DNA of 64,000 nucleotides from JBBPYC01 sp038200275. GTDB lineage: Bacteria > Pseudomonadota > Gammaproteobacteria > Burkholderiales > Burkholderiaceae_C. Each line of letters starts with the position of its first letter. The stretch's first letter is position 1. The stretch lies in the NCBI GenBank assembly GCA_038200275.1, contig JBBPYC010000091.1, forward strand, positions 1 to 64,000, written 5' to 3'. The notes beneath the pieces were generated by a model. That model saw nothing but the letters and a program-made list of their open reading frames with translations, had not been told where the DNA came from and ran no database searches. Positions 36,068 to 45,444 of the stretch are shown here, piece after piece. A program made the position numbers and the translations under genes.

Positions 36068-36823
36068 ATGAACTTATTGCTGATCAACCCCAACACGTCG
36101 CAGAGCGTTTCGGATTTGATTCGTGCCGAGGCCGAACGGACCGCGTCGCCTGGCACGCAAATCGAAGTGCTGACTGCGCCGTTCGGCGTCGCCTACATCG
36201 AGACGCGCTTCGAGGCGCTGATCGGCGCGTATGCGGCCGCGCAGCTTGCCGCCGAGCACCATGAGCGGTTCGACGCGGTGGTCGTCGCCGCGTTTGGCGA
36301 CCCGGGTCTGGCCGGACTGCGCGAGGCGCTGCCGTGCCCGGTGACCGGTCTGACGGAAGCGGCGCTTGCCAGCGCGTGTCTGCTCGGCCAGCGCTTTTCG
36401 ATCGTCGCGATCTCGCAACGCATTCGTGCGTGGTACCGGGAGACGGTCGAGCACTGCGGGCTGCAAAGCCGCCTGGCCAGCATCCGCGGGCTTGACGAGC
36501 CATTGGCCGACATCGGCAACGTGCAGGGCAGTCAGGGTGAGCGGCTCATTGCGCTGGCCGAGCGTTGCGTGGATGAAGACGGCGCCGACGTGATCGTGCT
36601 GGCCGGGGCGCCACTCGCAGGGCTGGCACGAAGCCTGCGTGGTCGATTGCCAGTGCCGTCGGTCGACGGCGTGTCGAGCGCGGTGCGGCATGCCGAATCG
36701 CTGGCGGCGCTGCAACCAGGCAAAGCCGTGCGCGGCAGCTTCGCGGCGCCACCGATCAAGCCCAACCAGGGGCTGAGCCCGGCCCTGGAGCGGCTGCTCG
36801 CACGCAGCCAGCCGTCACGCTGA
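36068..36823 (+). CDS. Asp/Glu/hydantoin racemase family protein
   Basis: This 251-residue protein starts MNLLLINPNTSQSVSDLIRA. The first active-site block reads VVVAAFGDPGLAGL, with Ala where hydantoin racemases have Cys. The second reads VIVLAGAPLAGLARSL, again without Cys. It therefore belongs to a Cys-less branch and may not racemise by the two-base mechanism. It lies directly after the hydantoinase gene and before the first TRAP transporter, within one rightward unit. Confidence 0.82.
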   Translation: MNLLLINPNTSQSVSDLIRAEAERTASPGTQIEVLTAPFGVAYIETRFEALIGAYAAAQLAAEHHERFDAVVVAAFGDPGLAGLREALPCPVTGLTEAALASACLLGQRFSIVAISQRIRAWYRETVEHCGLQSRLASIRGLDEPLADIGNVQGSQGERLIALAERCVDEDGADVIVLAGAPLAGLARSLRGRLPVPSVDGVSSAVRHAESLAALQPGKAVRGSFAAPPIKPNQGLSPALERLLARSQPSR

Positions 36824-36857
36824 ACATACGGTTTCACAGAAACAACCAGGACTCAAC

Positions 36858-37889
36858 ATGAGCATGAAGCACGCCATTCGCTCCCTGCCACGCGCATTCG
36901 CGCCGCTGTTACTCGCCAGCGCAGTGCTTGCGGCCCTGCTGACGGTAGCGCCACCTGCGCATGCGCAGCAAAAGATCCAGATCGCGGGCAACTTCGCCGG
37001 GGAACACCCGAGCAGTGTCGCGGTCGACCAAGTGTTCAAAAAAGAGATCGCGCGGCTGACCAACAATACGCTGCAGGTCGACGTGTTCCCGTCGATGCAG
37101 CTCGGCGGCGCGAAGGAGAACGTGGATGCGGTGCGCTCCGGCACGCTCGCGATCACCTGGGTCGGGGCCGCGTACCTGTCGCGCATCGTGCCGCAGCTCG
37201 AAGCGTTGAGCCTGCCCTTTGTGCTGGACGACCGCGAGGCTGCATTCCGTGTGATCGACGGCCCGGTCGGCGATGCGCTCGACAAGAAGCTGCAGGAAAA
37301 AGGCTTCATCTCGCTCGGCTGGATGGAGCTGGGCATGCGCAACGTCACGAACAACCGACAGCCGATCAAGACGATGGCGGACCTGAGCGGTTTGAAGATC
37401 CGGTTGCAGCCCAGCGAAGCCCACCTTGCGACCTTCCGTGCGCTCGGCGCGAATCCGATTGCGATGGATGTAAAAGAGCTGTATTCGGCGCTGGAGCAGG
37501 GCGTGGTCGATGGCGAGGAAAATCCGTATACCGTGATCAGCGCAAGCCGCTACGGCGAGGTGCAGAAATACCTGTCGAACACGCGCCACTTCTTCGACTA
37601 CATCGCGGTGTTGGCCAGCAAGAAAGCATTCGAGCAGCTGAAGCCCGAACAGCAAAAAGCGGTGCGTGAAGCGATGACCGCGACGATCGCGTTCCAGCGC
37701 AAGCTTGCGACCGAGAGCGAAGCCAAGGAGCTTAATGCGCTGAAGACGAAGATGACGTTTACCGAAATCACGCCGGAAGCGCGCGCCGAAATGCGCAAGG
37801 CGACCGCATCCGTGATCGACACGGTCGTGCGCAAACGTGCTGGCGACGAGATCGTGAATCAGGTGCTTGCTGAAGCCGGCAAACGCTGA
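36858..37889 (+). CDS. TRAP transporter substrate-binding protein (DctP type), system 1
   Basis: This 343-residue periplasmic binding protein has a signal peptide with a hydrophobic core LLLASAVLAALLTVAPPA and cleavage after AHAQ. Mature features include NFAGEHPSSVAVDQVFKKEI, VFPSMQLGGAKENVDAVRSG, LKIRLQPSEAHLATFRALGA (the Arg that binds substrate carboxylate) and YSALEQGVVDGEENPYTVI. It gives carboxylate specificity to the DctQM permease encoded just downstream. Confidence 0.92.
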   Translation: MSMKHAIRSLPRAFAPLLLASAVLAALLTVAPPAHAQQKIQIAGNFAGEHPSSVAVDQVFKKEIARLTNNTLQVDVFPSMQLGGAKENVDAVRSGTLAITWVGAAYLSRIVPQLEALSLPFVLDDREAAFRVIDGPVGDALDKKLQEKGFISLGWMELGMRNVTNNRQPIKTMADLSGLKIRLQPSEAHLATFRALGANPIAMDVKELYSALEQGVVDGEENPYTVISASRYGEVQKYLSNTRHFFDYIAVLASKKAFEQLKPEQQKAVREAMTATIAFQRKLATESEAKELNALKTKMTFTEITPEARAEMRKATASVIDTVVRKRAGDEIVNQVLAEAGKR

Positions 37890-37924
37890 TTCGCGCCGCG
37901 CCAAACCTTCTGAACCTTCAGCCG

Positions 37925-38455
37925 ATGACTGCCCAAGCGGTGCTGCCCGTGGTCTACGACACGCAGTCGTGGCCGGGTCGCGTGCTGCTGCTACTCGATC
38001 GCTGCACGATGGTTGCACTGCTTGTGACCGTTGGCACCATGGTCGGCGTCGTCGCCGCACAAGTCGTGTTGCGCTACGGATTTGCCGGGTCGCTCGACTG
38101 GTCCGACGAGATCTCGCGGCTAGCGTTCGTCTGGAGCATCTTTCTGGCAATCCCGCTCGGCGTGCGGCAGGGCGCACACATCGGCATCGACATCTTGGTC
38201 GCGCGCTTTGCGCCCGCGGGCCAACGGCTGCTGCGGCGTGCTGCCGCCGTACTCAGTGCACTCATGATGTTCGCAATCGCCTGGGCGGCCTGGGGCGTTG
38301 CGCGCGAGCAGTGGGATGAGCTGATGTCCACACTCGACTGGAGCGTGGGCTGGTTCATCGTGCCGGTCGGTGTCGGCGCGGCGTTGAGTGGCCTGCACCT
38401 GCTGCGCATTGCGGTCTACGGGCCGCCGCTGATCAGCCCGGAGGACGCCGAATGA
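37925..38455 (+). CDS. TRAP transporter small permease (DctQ type), system 1
   Basis: This 176-residue membrane protein has four helices. The family pattern SLDWSDEISRLAFVWSIFLA, followed by GVRQGAHIGIDILVARF, is clear. It partners the large permease, whose ATG overlaps its stop (ATGA). Confidence 0.9.
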   Translation: MTAQAVLPVVYDTQSWPGRVLLLLDRCTMVALLVTVGTMVGVVAAQVVLRYGFAGSLDWSDEISRLAFVWSIFLAIPLGVRQGAHIGIDILVARFAPAGQRLLRRAAAVLSALMMFAIAWAAWGVAREQWDELMSTLDWSVGWFIVPVGVGAALSGLHLLRIAVYGPPLISPEDAE

Positions 38456-39732
38456 GCGCGGCGGTTGTCATCGGCTTCATGGCGCTTGCGCTGCTGGGCT
38501 TGCCGATCGCGTTCGCGATGGGCGTCGCAGCAATGGCGGCGCTTGCGCTAAGCGGCGTGGACTTCTCGATGGTGCCGCAGCGCATGATGTATGCGGTCAA
38601 TTCGTTTCCGCTGATGTCGATCCCGTTCTTCATGCTTGCCGGCGAGCTGATGATCAAGGCCGGCATTGTGGAGCGGTTGATCGGGCTGGCCAATTCGATC
38701 GTCGGCCGCGTGCGCGGCGGCATGGCGCACGTGGCGATGCTCTCAGGGGCGGGACTCGCGACGGTATCCGGCGCTGCGGTGTCAGATGCCAGCGCGCTGT
38801 CGGCGATCCTGGTGCCGTCGCTGTCCAAGATCTACGACAAGGGTTTCGCTGCCGCGCTGGTGGCGGCCGCTGCGAACCTCGGGCCGATCATCCCGCCTTC
38901 CGGCGCCATGATCGTCTATGCGTTCATGGCTGGCTCATCGGTCTCGGTCGGCGGCATGTTCATGGCGGGTGTGGTGCCAGGGCTGATCATCTGCGCGGGG
39001 TTCATGGCACTGTGCTCGTGGATCGCGACGCGGCGCGGCTGGGCCGTCACGGGCGAGCCGTTTCGCTTGTCGCATGTGCTGCATGAGCTGCGCCGTTCGC
39101 TGATCGTGTTGTTCATGCCGGTACTCGTGATCGGCGGAATCGTCGGCGGCGCGTTCACCGCGACGGAAGGCGCGGCGATCGCGGTCGTCTATTCGCTCAT
39201 GATCGGGTTTTTCATCACACGCCAGCTCAAGGCCAACGACCTGCCGGGCATCGTGCTGCGCGCTGCGATCACGTCCGGTGTGGTCGGCGCGCTGATCGCT
39301 TTCGCATCGATCATCACCTACCTGATGACGGTGGATCTGCTGCCGCAAAAACTGTCGACGTTGCTGCTCGCGATGACGTCGGACCCGCTTGTGTTTCTCG
39401 CGCTGGTGGCGCTGCTGCTGTTCGTCGTGGGCATGTTCCTCGAATCGAATGCGGCCTACATCATGCTGGTGCCGCTGCTGCACCCGATCGCGTTGCAATA
39501 CGGCATCGATCCGCTGCATTTCGGCTTGCTGTTCGTGCTGAACCTCGTGATCGGCATGCTGACACCGCCGGTCGGCGTGGTGCTGTTCGTGGTCTGCGGC
39601 GTGACCAAGGTGCCGATGCGCGAACTTGTGAGAAACGCGTGGCCGTTCATTGCATTGATGTACGGTGTGCTGCTGCTGTGCATGCTGTTCCCGCCGATCG
39701 TGACTGCGCTGCCGCATGCGCTCGGCTACTAG
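38452..39732 (+). CDS. TRAP transporter large permease (DctM type), system 1
   Basis: This 426-residue permease with about twelve helices drives Na+-coupled import. Family motifs are FPLMSIPFFMLAGELMIKAG, SGAGLATVSGAAVSDASALS, NLGPIIPPSGAMIVYAFMAG, FTATEGAAIAVVYSL and NLVIGMLTPPVGVVLFVV. It is coupled to the small permease and ends the first TRAP system. Confidence 0.92.
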   Translation: MSAAVVIGFMALALLGLPIAFAMGVAAMAALALSGVDFSMVPQRMMYAVNSFPLMSIPFFMLAGELMIKAGIVERLIGLANSIVGRVRGGMAHVAMLSGAGLATVSGAAVSDASALSAILVPSLSKIYDKGFAAALVAAAANLGPIIPPSGAMIVYAFMAGSSVSVGGMFMAGVVPGLIICAGFMALCSWIATRRGWAVTGEPFRLSHVLHELRRSLIVLFMPVLVIGGIVGGAFTATEGAAIAVVYSLMIGFFITRQLKANDLPGIVLRAAITSGVVGALIAFASIITYLMTVDLLPQKLSTLLLAMTSDPLVFLALVALLLFVVGMFLESNAAYIMLVPLLHPIALQYGIDPLHFGLLFVLNLVIGMLTPPVGVVLFVVCGVTKVPMRELVRNAWPFIALMYGVLLLCMLFPPIVTALPHALGY

Positions 39733-39779
39733 ACCATCTGGAAATTTTCGTTGTTTGTAGATAGAAGGAACCTCGACTC

Positions 39780-40826
39780 ATGAACCATTTCGTCAAAACC
39801 CTCACCGCCGTCGCGCTGGCCGCCGGGCTGATCGCTTCGGCTCAGGCGGCCGACCGCATCACCTATAAGGTGGTCGGTCAGCCGGCTGCCACCGGCAAGA
39901 TTCAGGCGAACAAGGAAAAGCCGTTCTTCGAGAACTTCGCTGAGCGCACTGGCCTGCCGATCGACGCCGACTACAAGTCGATCGACTCGCTCGGCATCAA
40001 GGACACCGAACAGCTCCGGGTGATGAAAGCCGGCTTGTTCGACATCGTCTCGCTGCGGGTTTCGCAGAATTCCCGCGACGAGCCGACGCTGCTTGGCATG
40101 GACTTGGTCGGTGCGGCGCCGGACTATGAGACCGCGCGCAAGGTCTACGACGCGTACCGCGACACGCTCGACAAGCGGCTGCAAAAGCAGTTCCAGGTCA
40201 AGCTGCTCGGCATCTGGCCGTTCGGCCCGCAAATCTTGTTTTGCAACAAGCCGATCGCCAAGCTCGCCGACCTGAAAGGTCTGAAAGTCCGCGTCTACGA
40301 CCAAAATCTTGCGAAGTTCATCGAGTCGGTCGGCGGCACGCCGGTGCCTTTGTCGTTCACGGAAGTCCATCAGTCGCTGTCGCTCGGTGTGGTGGACTGC
40401 GCGATCTCGGGCCCGAGCTCGGCCAACTCGTCGAACTGGCCTGAAGTGACCACACACCAGTATCCGCTGGGTTTTCAGATGGCGATGAACGGCTATGCCA
40501 TCACGATGAAGGACTGGAGCCGACTGAAGCCAGATGAGCAGAAGAAAATGCAGGCTGCGTTCGACAAGTTGATCGACGAGATCTGGGTGTACTCAAAAGA
40601 ACTCACGCAAGACGCGCTGAACTGCAACGTCGGCAAGGAGCCTTGCACGACCGGCAAGAAGTTCAAGTTGGTCGGCGTGCCGGTCACGCCGGAAGACATA
40701 GCCACGCTGCGCGGCGCGGTCGCGACGACCTCGCTGCCAACCTGGGCCGAGATCTGCGACCGGTCTAACCCCGGTTGCTCGGATATGTGGAAGAAAACCG
40801 CGGGTAAGGCGGTCGGTATTCAGTAA
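39780..40826 (+). CDS. TRAP transporter substrate-binding protein (DctP type), system 2
   Basis: This 348-residue periplasmic protein has a clear signal peptide (TLTAVALAAGLIASAQAADR). It differs from system 1: it carries a Cys pair in NCNVGKEPCTTGKK and another in EICDRSNPGCSDMW, likely disulfides in the periplasm. The substrate core has LKGLKVRVYDQNLAKFIESV and LSFTEVHQSLSLGVVDCAIS. AAGGAACC precedes the ATG. It begins a second set, 47 bp after the first. Confidence 0.9.
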   Translation: MNHFVKTLTAVALAAGLIASAQAADRITYKVVGQPAATGKIQANKEKPFFENFAERTGLPIDADYKSIDSLGIKDTEQLRVMKAGLFDIVSLRVSQNSRDEPTLLGMDLVGAAPDYETARKVYDAYRDTLDKRLQKQFQVKLLGIWPFGPQILFCNKPIAKLADLKGLKVRVYDQNLAKFIESVGGTPVPLSFTEVHQSLSLGVVDCAISGPSSANSSNWPEVTTHQYPLGFQMAMNGYAITMKDWSRLKPDEQKKMQAAFDKLIDEIWVYSKELTQDALNCNVGKEPCTTGKKFKLVGVPVTPEDIATLRGAVATTSLPTWAEICDRSNPGCSDMWKKTAGKAVGIQ

Positions 40827-40894
40827 TCACTCGCTGAAAGCCAGCCGCGGCCGCCAAGGCCGGGCTGGACTGAACGCAGCCAAGGAGCCAAGTC

Positions 40895-41512
40895 ATGAAA
40901 GACACCATCGAACGCTGGCTGGGCACTTTGTTCGGCTTGATTTTTTTCGGGCTTTCGGTCGTCGTGACGGTCGAGACGATTGTGCGGAAGGTGTTCAATT
41001 TTTCGCTGCAGGGCGCCGATGAACTGGGCGGCTACGCGCTTGCGTTTGGTGCGACGATCGCGTTCACGCTGGCGCTGATGGGCCGCACGCATATTCGGGT
41101 TGACGTCTTCTACGACCGGCTGCCCGCGTGGTTGCAGACGGGTTTGAACTGGCTGTCGGTGGTGAGTCTGGCGCTCTTCGCAGCACTGCTCGCGTGGCTT
41201 GCCTGGTTCGTGATCCAGGACTCGATTGCCTACATGAGCGTGTCGCAAACGCCGTGGGCAACGCCGCTTTGGTGGCCGCAGAGTGCGTGGCTGGCCGGGC
41301 TGATCCTGTTTGCAGTGGTCTCGGTTGGCTATGCAATCTACGCGACGGTGTTGCTTGTGCAGGGGCGGGCTGCCAAGTTGAACCACGAGTTCGGCCCGCG
41401 CACCACGAAGCAGGAAGTCGATGAGGAGCTGGAAGACTTGAGAGGCCGCTCCAGCCCGGATGGCGTCGCATCGGCTTCGGCGCGCGCCGCGGCGCGCGGG
41501 GCCTCGGTATGA
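40895..41512 (+). CDS. TRAP transporter small permease (DctQ type), system 2
   Basis: This 205-residue membrane protein has four helices and a charged C-terminal tail of about 50 residues (KLNHEFGPRTTKQEVDEELE). The DctQ motif is GADELGGYALAFGATIAFTL, then GRTHIRVDVFYDRLPAW. AAGGAG lies upstream of the ATG. Its stop overlaps the large permease start. Confidence 0.88.
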   Translation: MKDTIERWLGTLFGLIFFGLSVVVTVETIVRKVFNFSLQGADELGGYALAFGATIAFTLALMGRTHIRVDVFYDRLPAWLQTGLNWLSVVSLALFAALLAWLAWFVIQDSIAYMSVSQTPWATPLWWPQSAWLAGLILFAVVSVGYAIYATVLLVQGRAAKLNHEFGPRTTKQEVDEELEDLRGRSSPDGVASASARAAARGASV

Positions 41513-42801
41513 GCGTCTCCTACGTTCTGCTCGCGTTCGGCATCATGCTTGCCATGATGCTGCTCGGCATCCCGATCGCCATTTCGATGGCGGCGATTGG
41601 CATCGTCGGCGGGCTGCTGGCTTACGGCATGCCGTTCATCAACTCGATCGCGCCGGTCATCTGGGGCGTGCACAACGACAACTTGCTCACCGCGATCCCG
41701 TTGTTCGTGTTGATGGGTGAATTGCTGCTGCGCTCCGGCATTGCGGACCGCATGTTCGGCGCGCTTGCGGCCTGGCTGGGTCGCCTGCCGGGCGGCTTGT
41801 TGCACACAGGCATCGGCTGCAGTGCGCTGTTTGCAGCCACTTCCGGTTCGTCGGTCGCGACGGCTGCGACGATCGGCACCGTTGCATTGCCGTCGCTGCA
41901 CAAGCGCGGCTATCCGATGCATCTGTCGCTTGGCTCGATCGCAGCTGGCGGCACGTTGGGCATTCTGATTCCGCCTTCCGTGAATCTGATCATCTACGGC
42001 TCGCTGACCGATACCTCGATCGGGCGCCTTTTCCTTGCGGGCATCGTCCCGGGCCTGTTGCTGACCGCGTGCTTCATGGCGTTCATCATGATCTACGCGT
42101 TGGTCACGAAGACGTCGATGCGCGAGGATCCGGTGCCGATGGCCACCAAGCTGCGTCTCTTGAAAGACCTGGTGCCACCGGCAGTCGTTTTCCTGATCGT
42201 GATGGGTAGCCTCTATACAGGCCTCGCCACCACGACCGAATCGGCTGCATTGGGCGTCATGACGTCGCTGGTGTTCGCCTGGACCGGTCGCAAGTTGAAC
42301 TGGAAGCTGCTGCAGCACTGCTGCGTGCAGACTGCAAAGACCAGCGGCATGATCTTGCTGATCATCACCGCCGCATTCATATTGAATCTCGCGATCAGTC
42401 TGACTGGCGTGGCCGAGGCAATGACGACCTGGGTCAGCTCGTTCGGCCTGTCGGCAACGCAGATGCTGCTCGTGCTGATCGTGTTTTATTTCGTGCTCGG
42501 CATGTTCATGGATGTGCTGTCGATGATGGTGGCCACCATTCCGATCACGTTCCCGATGGTTACGCATCTTGGGGTCGACCCGGTCTGGTTCGGCATCTTC
42601 ATCGTGCTGATGTGCGAGCTTGGCATGATCACGCCACCAGTTGGGATGAATCTGTTCGTCGTGCAAGGCATCCGTCCCGACAAGGGCGGCATTCGCGATG
42701 CGATGGTGGGTGCAGTGCCGTACGTGGTCATCATGCTGCTGTTCACGCTGCTGATGATCGTGTGGCCAGGGCTTGCAACCTGGTTGCCAGGGAAGATGTG
42801 A
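41509..42801 (+). CDS. TRAP transporter large permease (DctM type), system 2
   Basis: This 430-residue permease shows the family blocks AIPLFVLMGELLLRSGIADR, ALFAATSGSSVATAATIGTV, GTLGILIPPSVNLIIYGSLT and ELGMITPPVGMNLFVVQG. It ends in TGATG, so the following amidase gene starts on its stop codon. Confidence 0.92.
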   Translation: MSVSYVLLAFGIMLAMMLLGIPIAISMAAIGIVGGLLAYGMPFINSIAPVIWGVHNDNLLTAIPLFVLMGELLLRSGIADRMFGALAAWLGRLPGGLLHTGIGCSALFAATSGSSVATAATIGTVALPSLHKRGYPMHLSLGSIAAGGTLGILIPPSVNLIIYGSLTDTSIGRLFLAGIVPGLLLTACFMAFIMIYALVTKTSMREDPVPMATKLRLLKDLVPPAVVFLIVMGSLYTGLATTTESAALGVMTSLVFAWTGRKLNWKLLQHCCVQTAKTSGMILLIITAAFILNLAISLTGVAEAMTTWVSSFGLSATQMLLVLIVFYFVLGMFMDVLSMMVATIPITFPMVTHLGVDPVWFGIFIVLMCELGMITPPVGMNLFVVQGIRPDKGGIRDAMVGAVPYVVIMLLFTLLMIVWPGLATWLPGKM

Positions 42802-44216
42802 TGACGCAGTCTGACCAACCCCTATGGCAGCTCTCGGCCCGCGAACTGCAGAAGCACTACCGCGACGGCACGCTGAGCCCGGTCGATGTGGCGGGCGCGG
42901 TGCTGGCGCGGCTCGACGCCGTGAATCCGCAATTGAACGCGGTGATCGCGCGCCGAGACGTTGAAGTGCTGGCTGAGGCCCAGGCCGCGGCGCAGCGCCA
43001 TGCGGCTGGCCAGCCGCTGTCGGCGCTTGATGGCATTCCACTCACGGTAAAAGACAGTTTGCTGACGGCCGATCTGCCGACCACCTGGGGCACCCCCGCG
43101 CTGCGCAACCACCAGACCGGGCACGACGAATTCGCAGTCGGCCGCGCGCGGGCTGCAGGCGCGTTGATCGTGGGGAAAACCAACGTGCCCGAGTTCGCGC
43201 TCGAAGGCTACACCGACAACCCGTTGTTTGGCGCGACCGGCAACCCATGGGCGCCTGAGTTGACTCCGGGCGGCTCCAGCGGCGGCGCAGTCGCAGCGGT
43301 GGCTGCGGGCATCGCGCCGCTTGCCATCGGGCAGGACGGCGGCGGATCGATTCGCCGGCCGGCTTCGCATGCTGGCGTTGTGGGGCTGAAGCCTTCGTTG
43401 TCGGCGTGGCCGCGCGAGCACGTGCTGCCAAGCCTGCTGCTCGACTTTGAGGTGATCGGGCCACTCGCGCGCACGGTGGCCGATGCGCGGCTGCTGTTCG
43501 ATGCGCTGCGCGGGTCAGCCACAGTGGATCGCTCGTCGCTTGCGGCGGCGCAGGCTGCGGGTTCCAAGGCTCGGCGCGATGGGCCGCTGCGCGTGCTGTA
43601 CGTCGAGCGTTTTGGCGCCGCGCCGCTTGATCCGCAAATCGCCGACAGCGCGCGCCGCGCGGCAAAAACATTGGGGGATTTGGGCCATCACGTTGATCCA
43701 GGGTCGTTGCCGCTCGACCTCGAATTCTTTACCGAAGCGTGGCCGCAGATCGGCCAGATCGGTCTCGCGCGCCTGTTCGAGCGTTACCCCGAATGGGCCG
43801 CGAAAGCATCATCGAAGTACCGTGAGATGGCCGAAGTCGGCCGCCGACTGCCCGCTGCGCGCCTTTGGCAGATCGTTGAGCATGTAATGCAGTTGCGCAA
43901 AGCCGCCGCAGCACTGTTCGACCGACTCGACGTGATCCTGCTGCCATCCGCCGCCGCACTGCCGTGGCCGAAGCGTCAAGCCTATCCGACAACCATCGAC
44001 GGTCAGGATGTCGGCCCGCGCGGCCATGCTATCTACACGGGCTGGGTGAATGCGGCTGGCCTTCCAGGCCTTGCGCTGCCAGCGGCGCCGTCGAGTGAAG
44101 GTTTGCCGATCGGCATTCAGTTGATCGGCGCGTATGGCCGCGATGAAGCATTGCTCGACTTGGGGGAAAGCTACGAGGCGGCTGCGCCCTGGGCGCAACG
44201 CTGGCCGGCGTTGTAG
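42801..44216 (+). CDS. Amidase signature family hydrolase
   Basis: This 471-residue amidase has the Ser-cisSer-Lys triad: Lys in DGIPLTVKDSLLTADLPT, the Gly/Ser-rich ELTPGGSSGGAVAAVAAG and the nucleophile Ser in GQDGGGSIRRPASHAG. It hydrolyses a C-N amide bond; the substrate is unknown, but context suggests a carbamoyl compound or amide made by the hydantoinase. The start overlaps the DctM stop by one base, so it is co-translated with TRAP system 2. Confidence 0.9.
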   Translation: MTQSDQPLWQLSARELQKHYRDGTLSPVDVAGAVLARLDAVNPQLNAVIARRDVEVLAEAQAAAQRHAAGQPLSALDGIPLTVKDSLLTADLPTTWGTPALRNHQTGHDEFAVGRARAAGALIVGKTNVPEFALEGYTDNPLFGATGNPWAPELTPGGSSGGAVAAVAAGIAPLAIGQDGGGSIRRPASHAGVVGLKPSLSAWPREHVLPSLLLDFEVIGPLARTVADARLLFDALRGSATVDRSSLAAAQAAGSKARRDGPLRVLYVERFGAAPLDPQIADSARRAAKTLGDLGHHVDPGSLPLDLEFFTEAWPQIGQIGLARLFERYPEWAAKASSKYREMAEVGRRLPAARLWQIVEHVMQLRKAAAALFDRLDVILLPSAAALPWPKRQAYPTTIDGQDVGPRGHAIYTGWVNAAGLPGLALPAAPSSEGLPIGIQLIGAYGRDEALLDLGESYEAAAPWAQRWPAL

Positions 44217-44346
44217 TCAGATTGCCATGAGCTGACGGCCCAACCAGAAGGCCGCAGGCAGGCGCTGCTCATGCATCTTCTGCGCATGCCAGCCAGAGTT
44301 AACGCCCACTCCTTGGCTGTGGGCAGCAGGGATTGGCCCAGCAGCA

Positions 44347-45285
44347 TCAGTTGATTTTCCCCTTTGCGGCGTGGAGCCAGTGCGTGGCAATGGCCTCTCG
44401 TGTCATCACGCAAACAGCCGCTTTCAAGCCGTGCACATGAGCGAGCACCTGATCCAGCCCCGCGATGCGACCGGCGCGGCCGACGATGCGGGAATGCAGT
44501 CCGATCGTGAGCATCTTCGGGCCCGCATCGCGCTCGGCCAGCTGTGCATCGATCGAATCGATCACATAGCCTGAGAAGTCGGCTGCACGCACGAAGTTGC
44601 CACTGAAAAAGCGCATGTCGTTGGTGTCGAAGCCGTAAGGCAGCACCACGTGCGGCACATCGCCACCCGCATCCAGCAGATACGGCAGCTCATCGCCGTA
44701 GTCGTCGCTGTCGTAGAGGAAGCCGTGCTCGCGCAGCAGCCGGCGTGACCGGACCGACCGTGACGATTTGCTGTGCCAGCCGGCAGGGCGCCGACCACCG
44801 AGCCGCTCGATCGCAGCCGCGGTCTTGGCGATGACAGCGCGTTCTTCGTCCTCGCTCATGTGCACCGGCGACTCCCAGCGCCAGCCATGGCCGCACAACT
44901 CGAAGCCGTGCTCGCGCGCCACGTCTGCAACCCAGGGCGTGCGTTCCAGCGCGCGACCACAGACGTTCAACGTCAGCGGCAGCTGCGCATCGATGAACCG
45001 GCGTAGCACCCGCGCATGGCCGATCCGCGTCCCGAATTCGAAGTGGGTGGCCAGGCAGTAGTCTGGCGCGTCGTCGATGCGGTGCGTCACTTCATGTGCC
45101 GATTCATTGGTCACGTCGCCATCGGCGATCGACAACTCGGCGCCTTCCTCGATGTTGAGCACGAATGACAGCGCCAGCCGCGCACCGTTGGACCAGCGCA
45201 CTTGCTGTTCCCAGTCCGCACGCGCTGCATCGAAGCGGCGCGCGTTCGCAATCAGATCAAACCGATCGTCAGTAACCAAAGTCAT
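44347..45285 (-). CDS. Polysaccharide-deacetylase-fold hydrolase, allantoinase (PuuE)-like
   Basis: This 312-residue NodB-fold protein resembles the PuuE allantoinases: WSNGARLALSFVLNIEEGAE, then DYCLATHFEFGTRIGHARVL and GFELCGHGWRWESP (His of the active site), and WHSKSSRSVRSRRLLREHGF. The usual GWRTGRPSPNTRRL of PuuE is here SKSSRSVRSRRL. Ring opening of allantoin or a related ureide is the best guess. It is convergent with the amidase gene (130 bp between stops), on the opposite strand from the TRAP cluster. Confidence 0.78.
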   Translation of the reverse strand: MTLVTDDRFDLIANARRFDAARADWEQQVRWSNGARLALSFVLNIEEGAELSIADGDVTNESAHEVTHRIDDAPDYCLATHFEFGTRIGHARVLRRFIDAQLPLTLNVCGRALERTPWVADVAREHGFELCGHGWRWESPVHMSEDEERAVIAKTAAAIERLGGRRPAGWHSKSSRSVRSRRLLREHGFLYDSDDYGDELPYLLDAGGDVPHVVLPYGFDTNDMRFFSGNFVRAADFSGYVIDSIDAQLAERDAGPKMLTIGLHSRIVGRAGRIAGLDQVLAHVHGLKAAVCVMTREAIATHWLHAAKGKIN

Positions 45286-45444
45286 GTTGCGTATCCAAAA
45301 TTCTTACAAAGACCGAATCCCTGTGAGTCGGTACGATCAAACCCCAACAGTGGCCGCGGAGCCGGCTCCGCTAGGCCGCAGGCGCCGCCCCCGGTTGGGG
45401 GAAGTCGAGAGCCCATCTAAGGGAGCGAAGGCTGGAGGCGTGCG

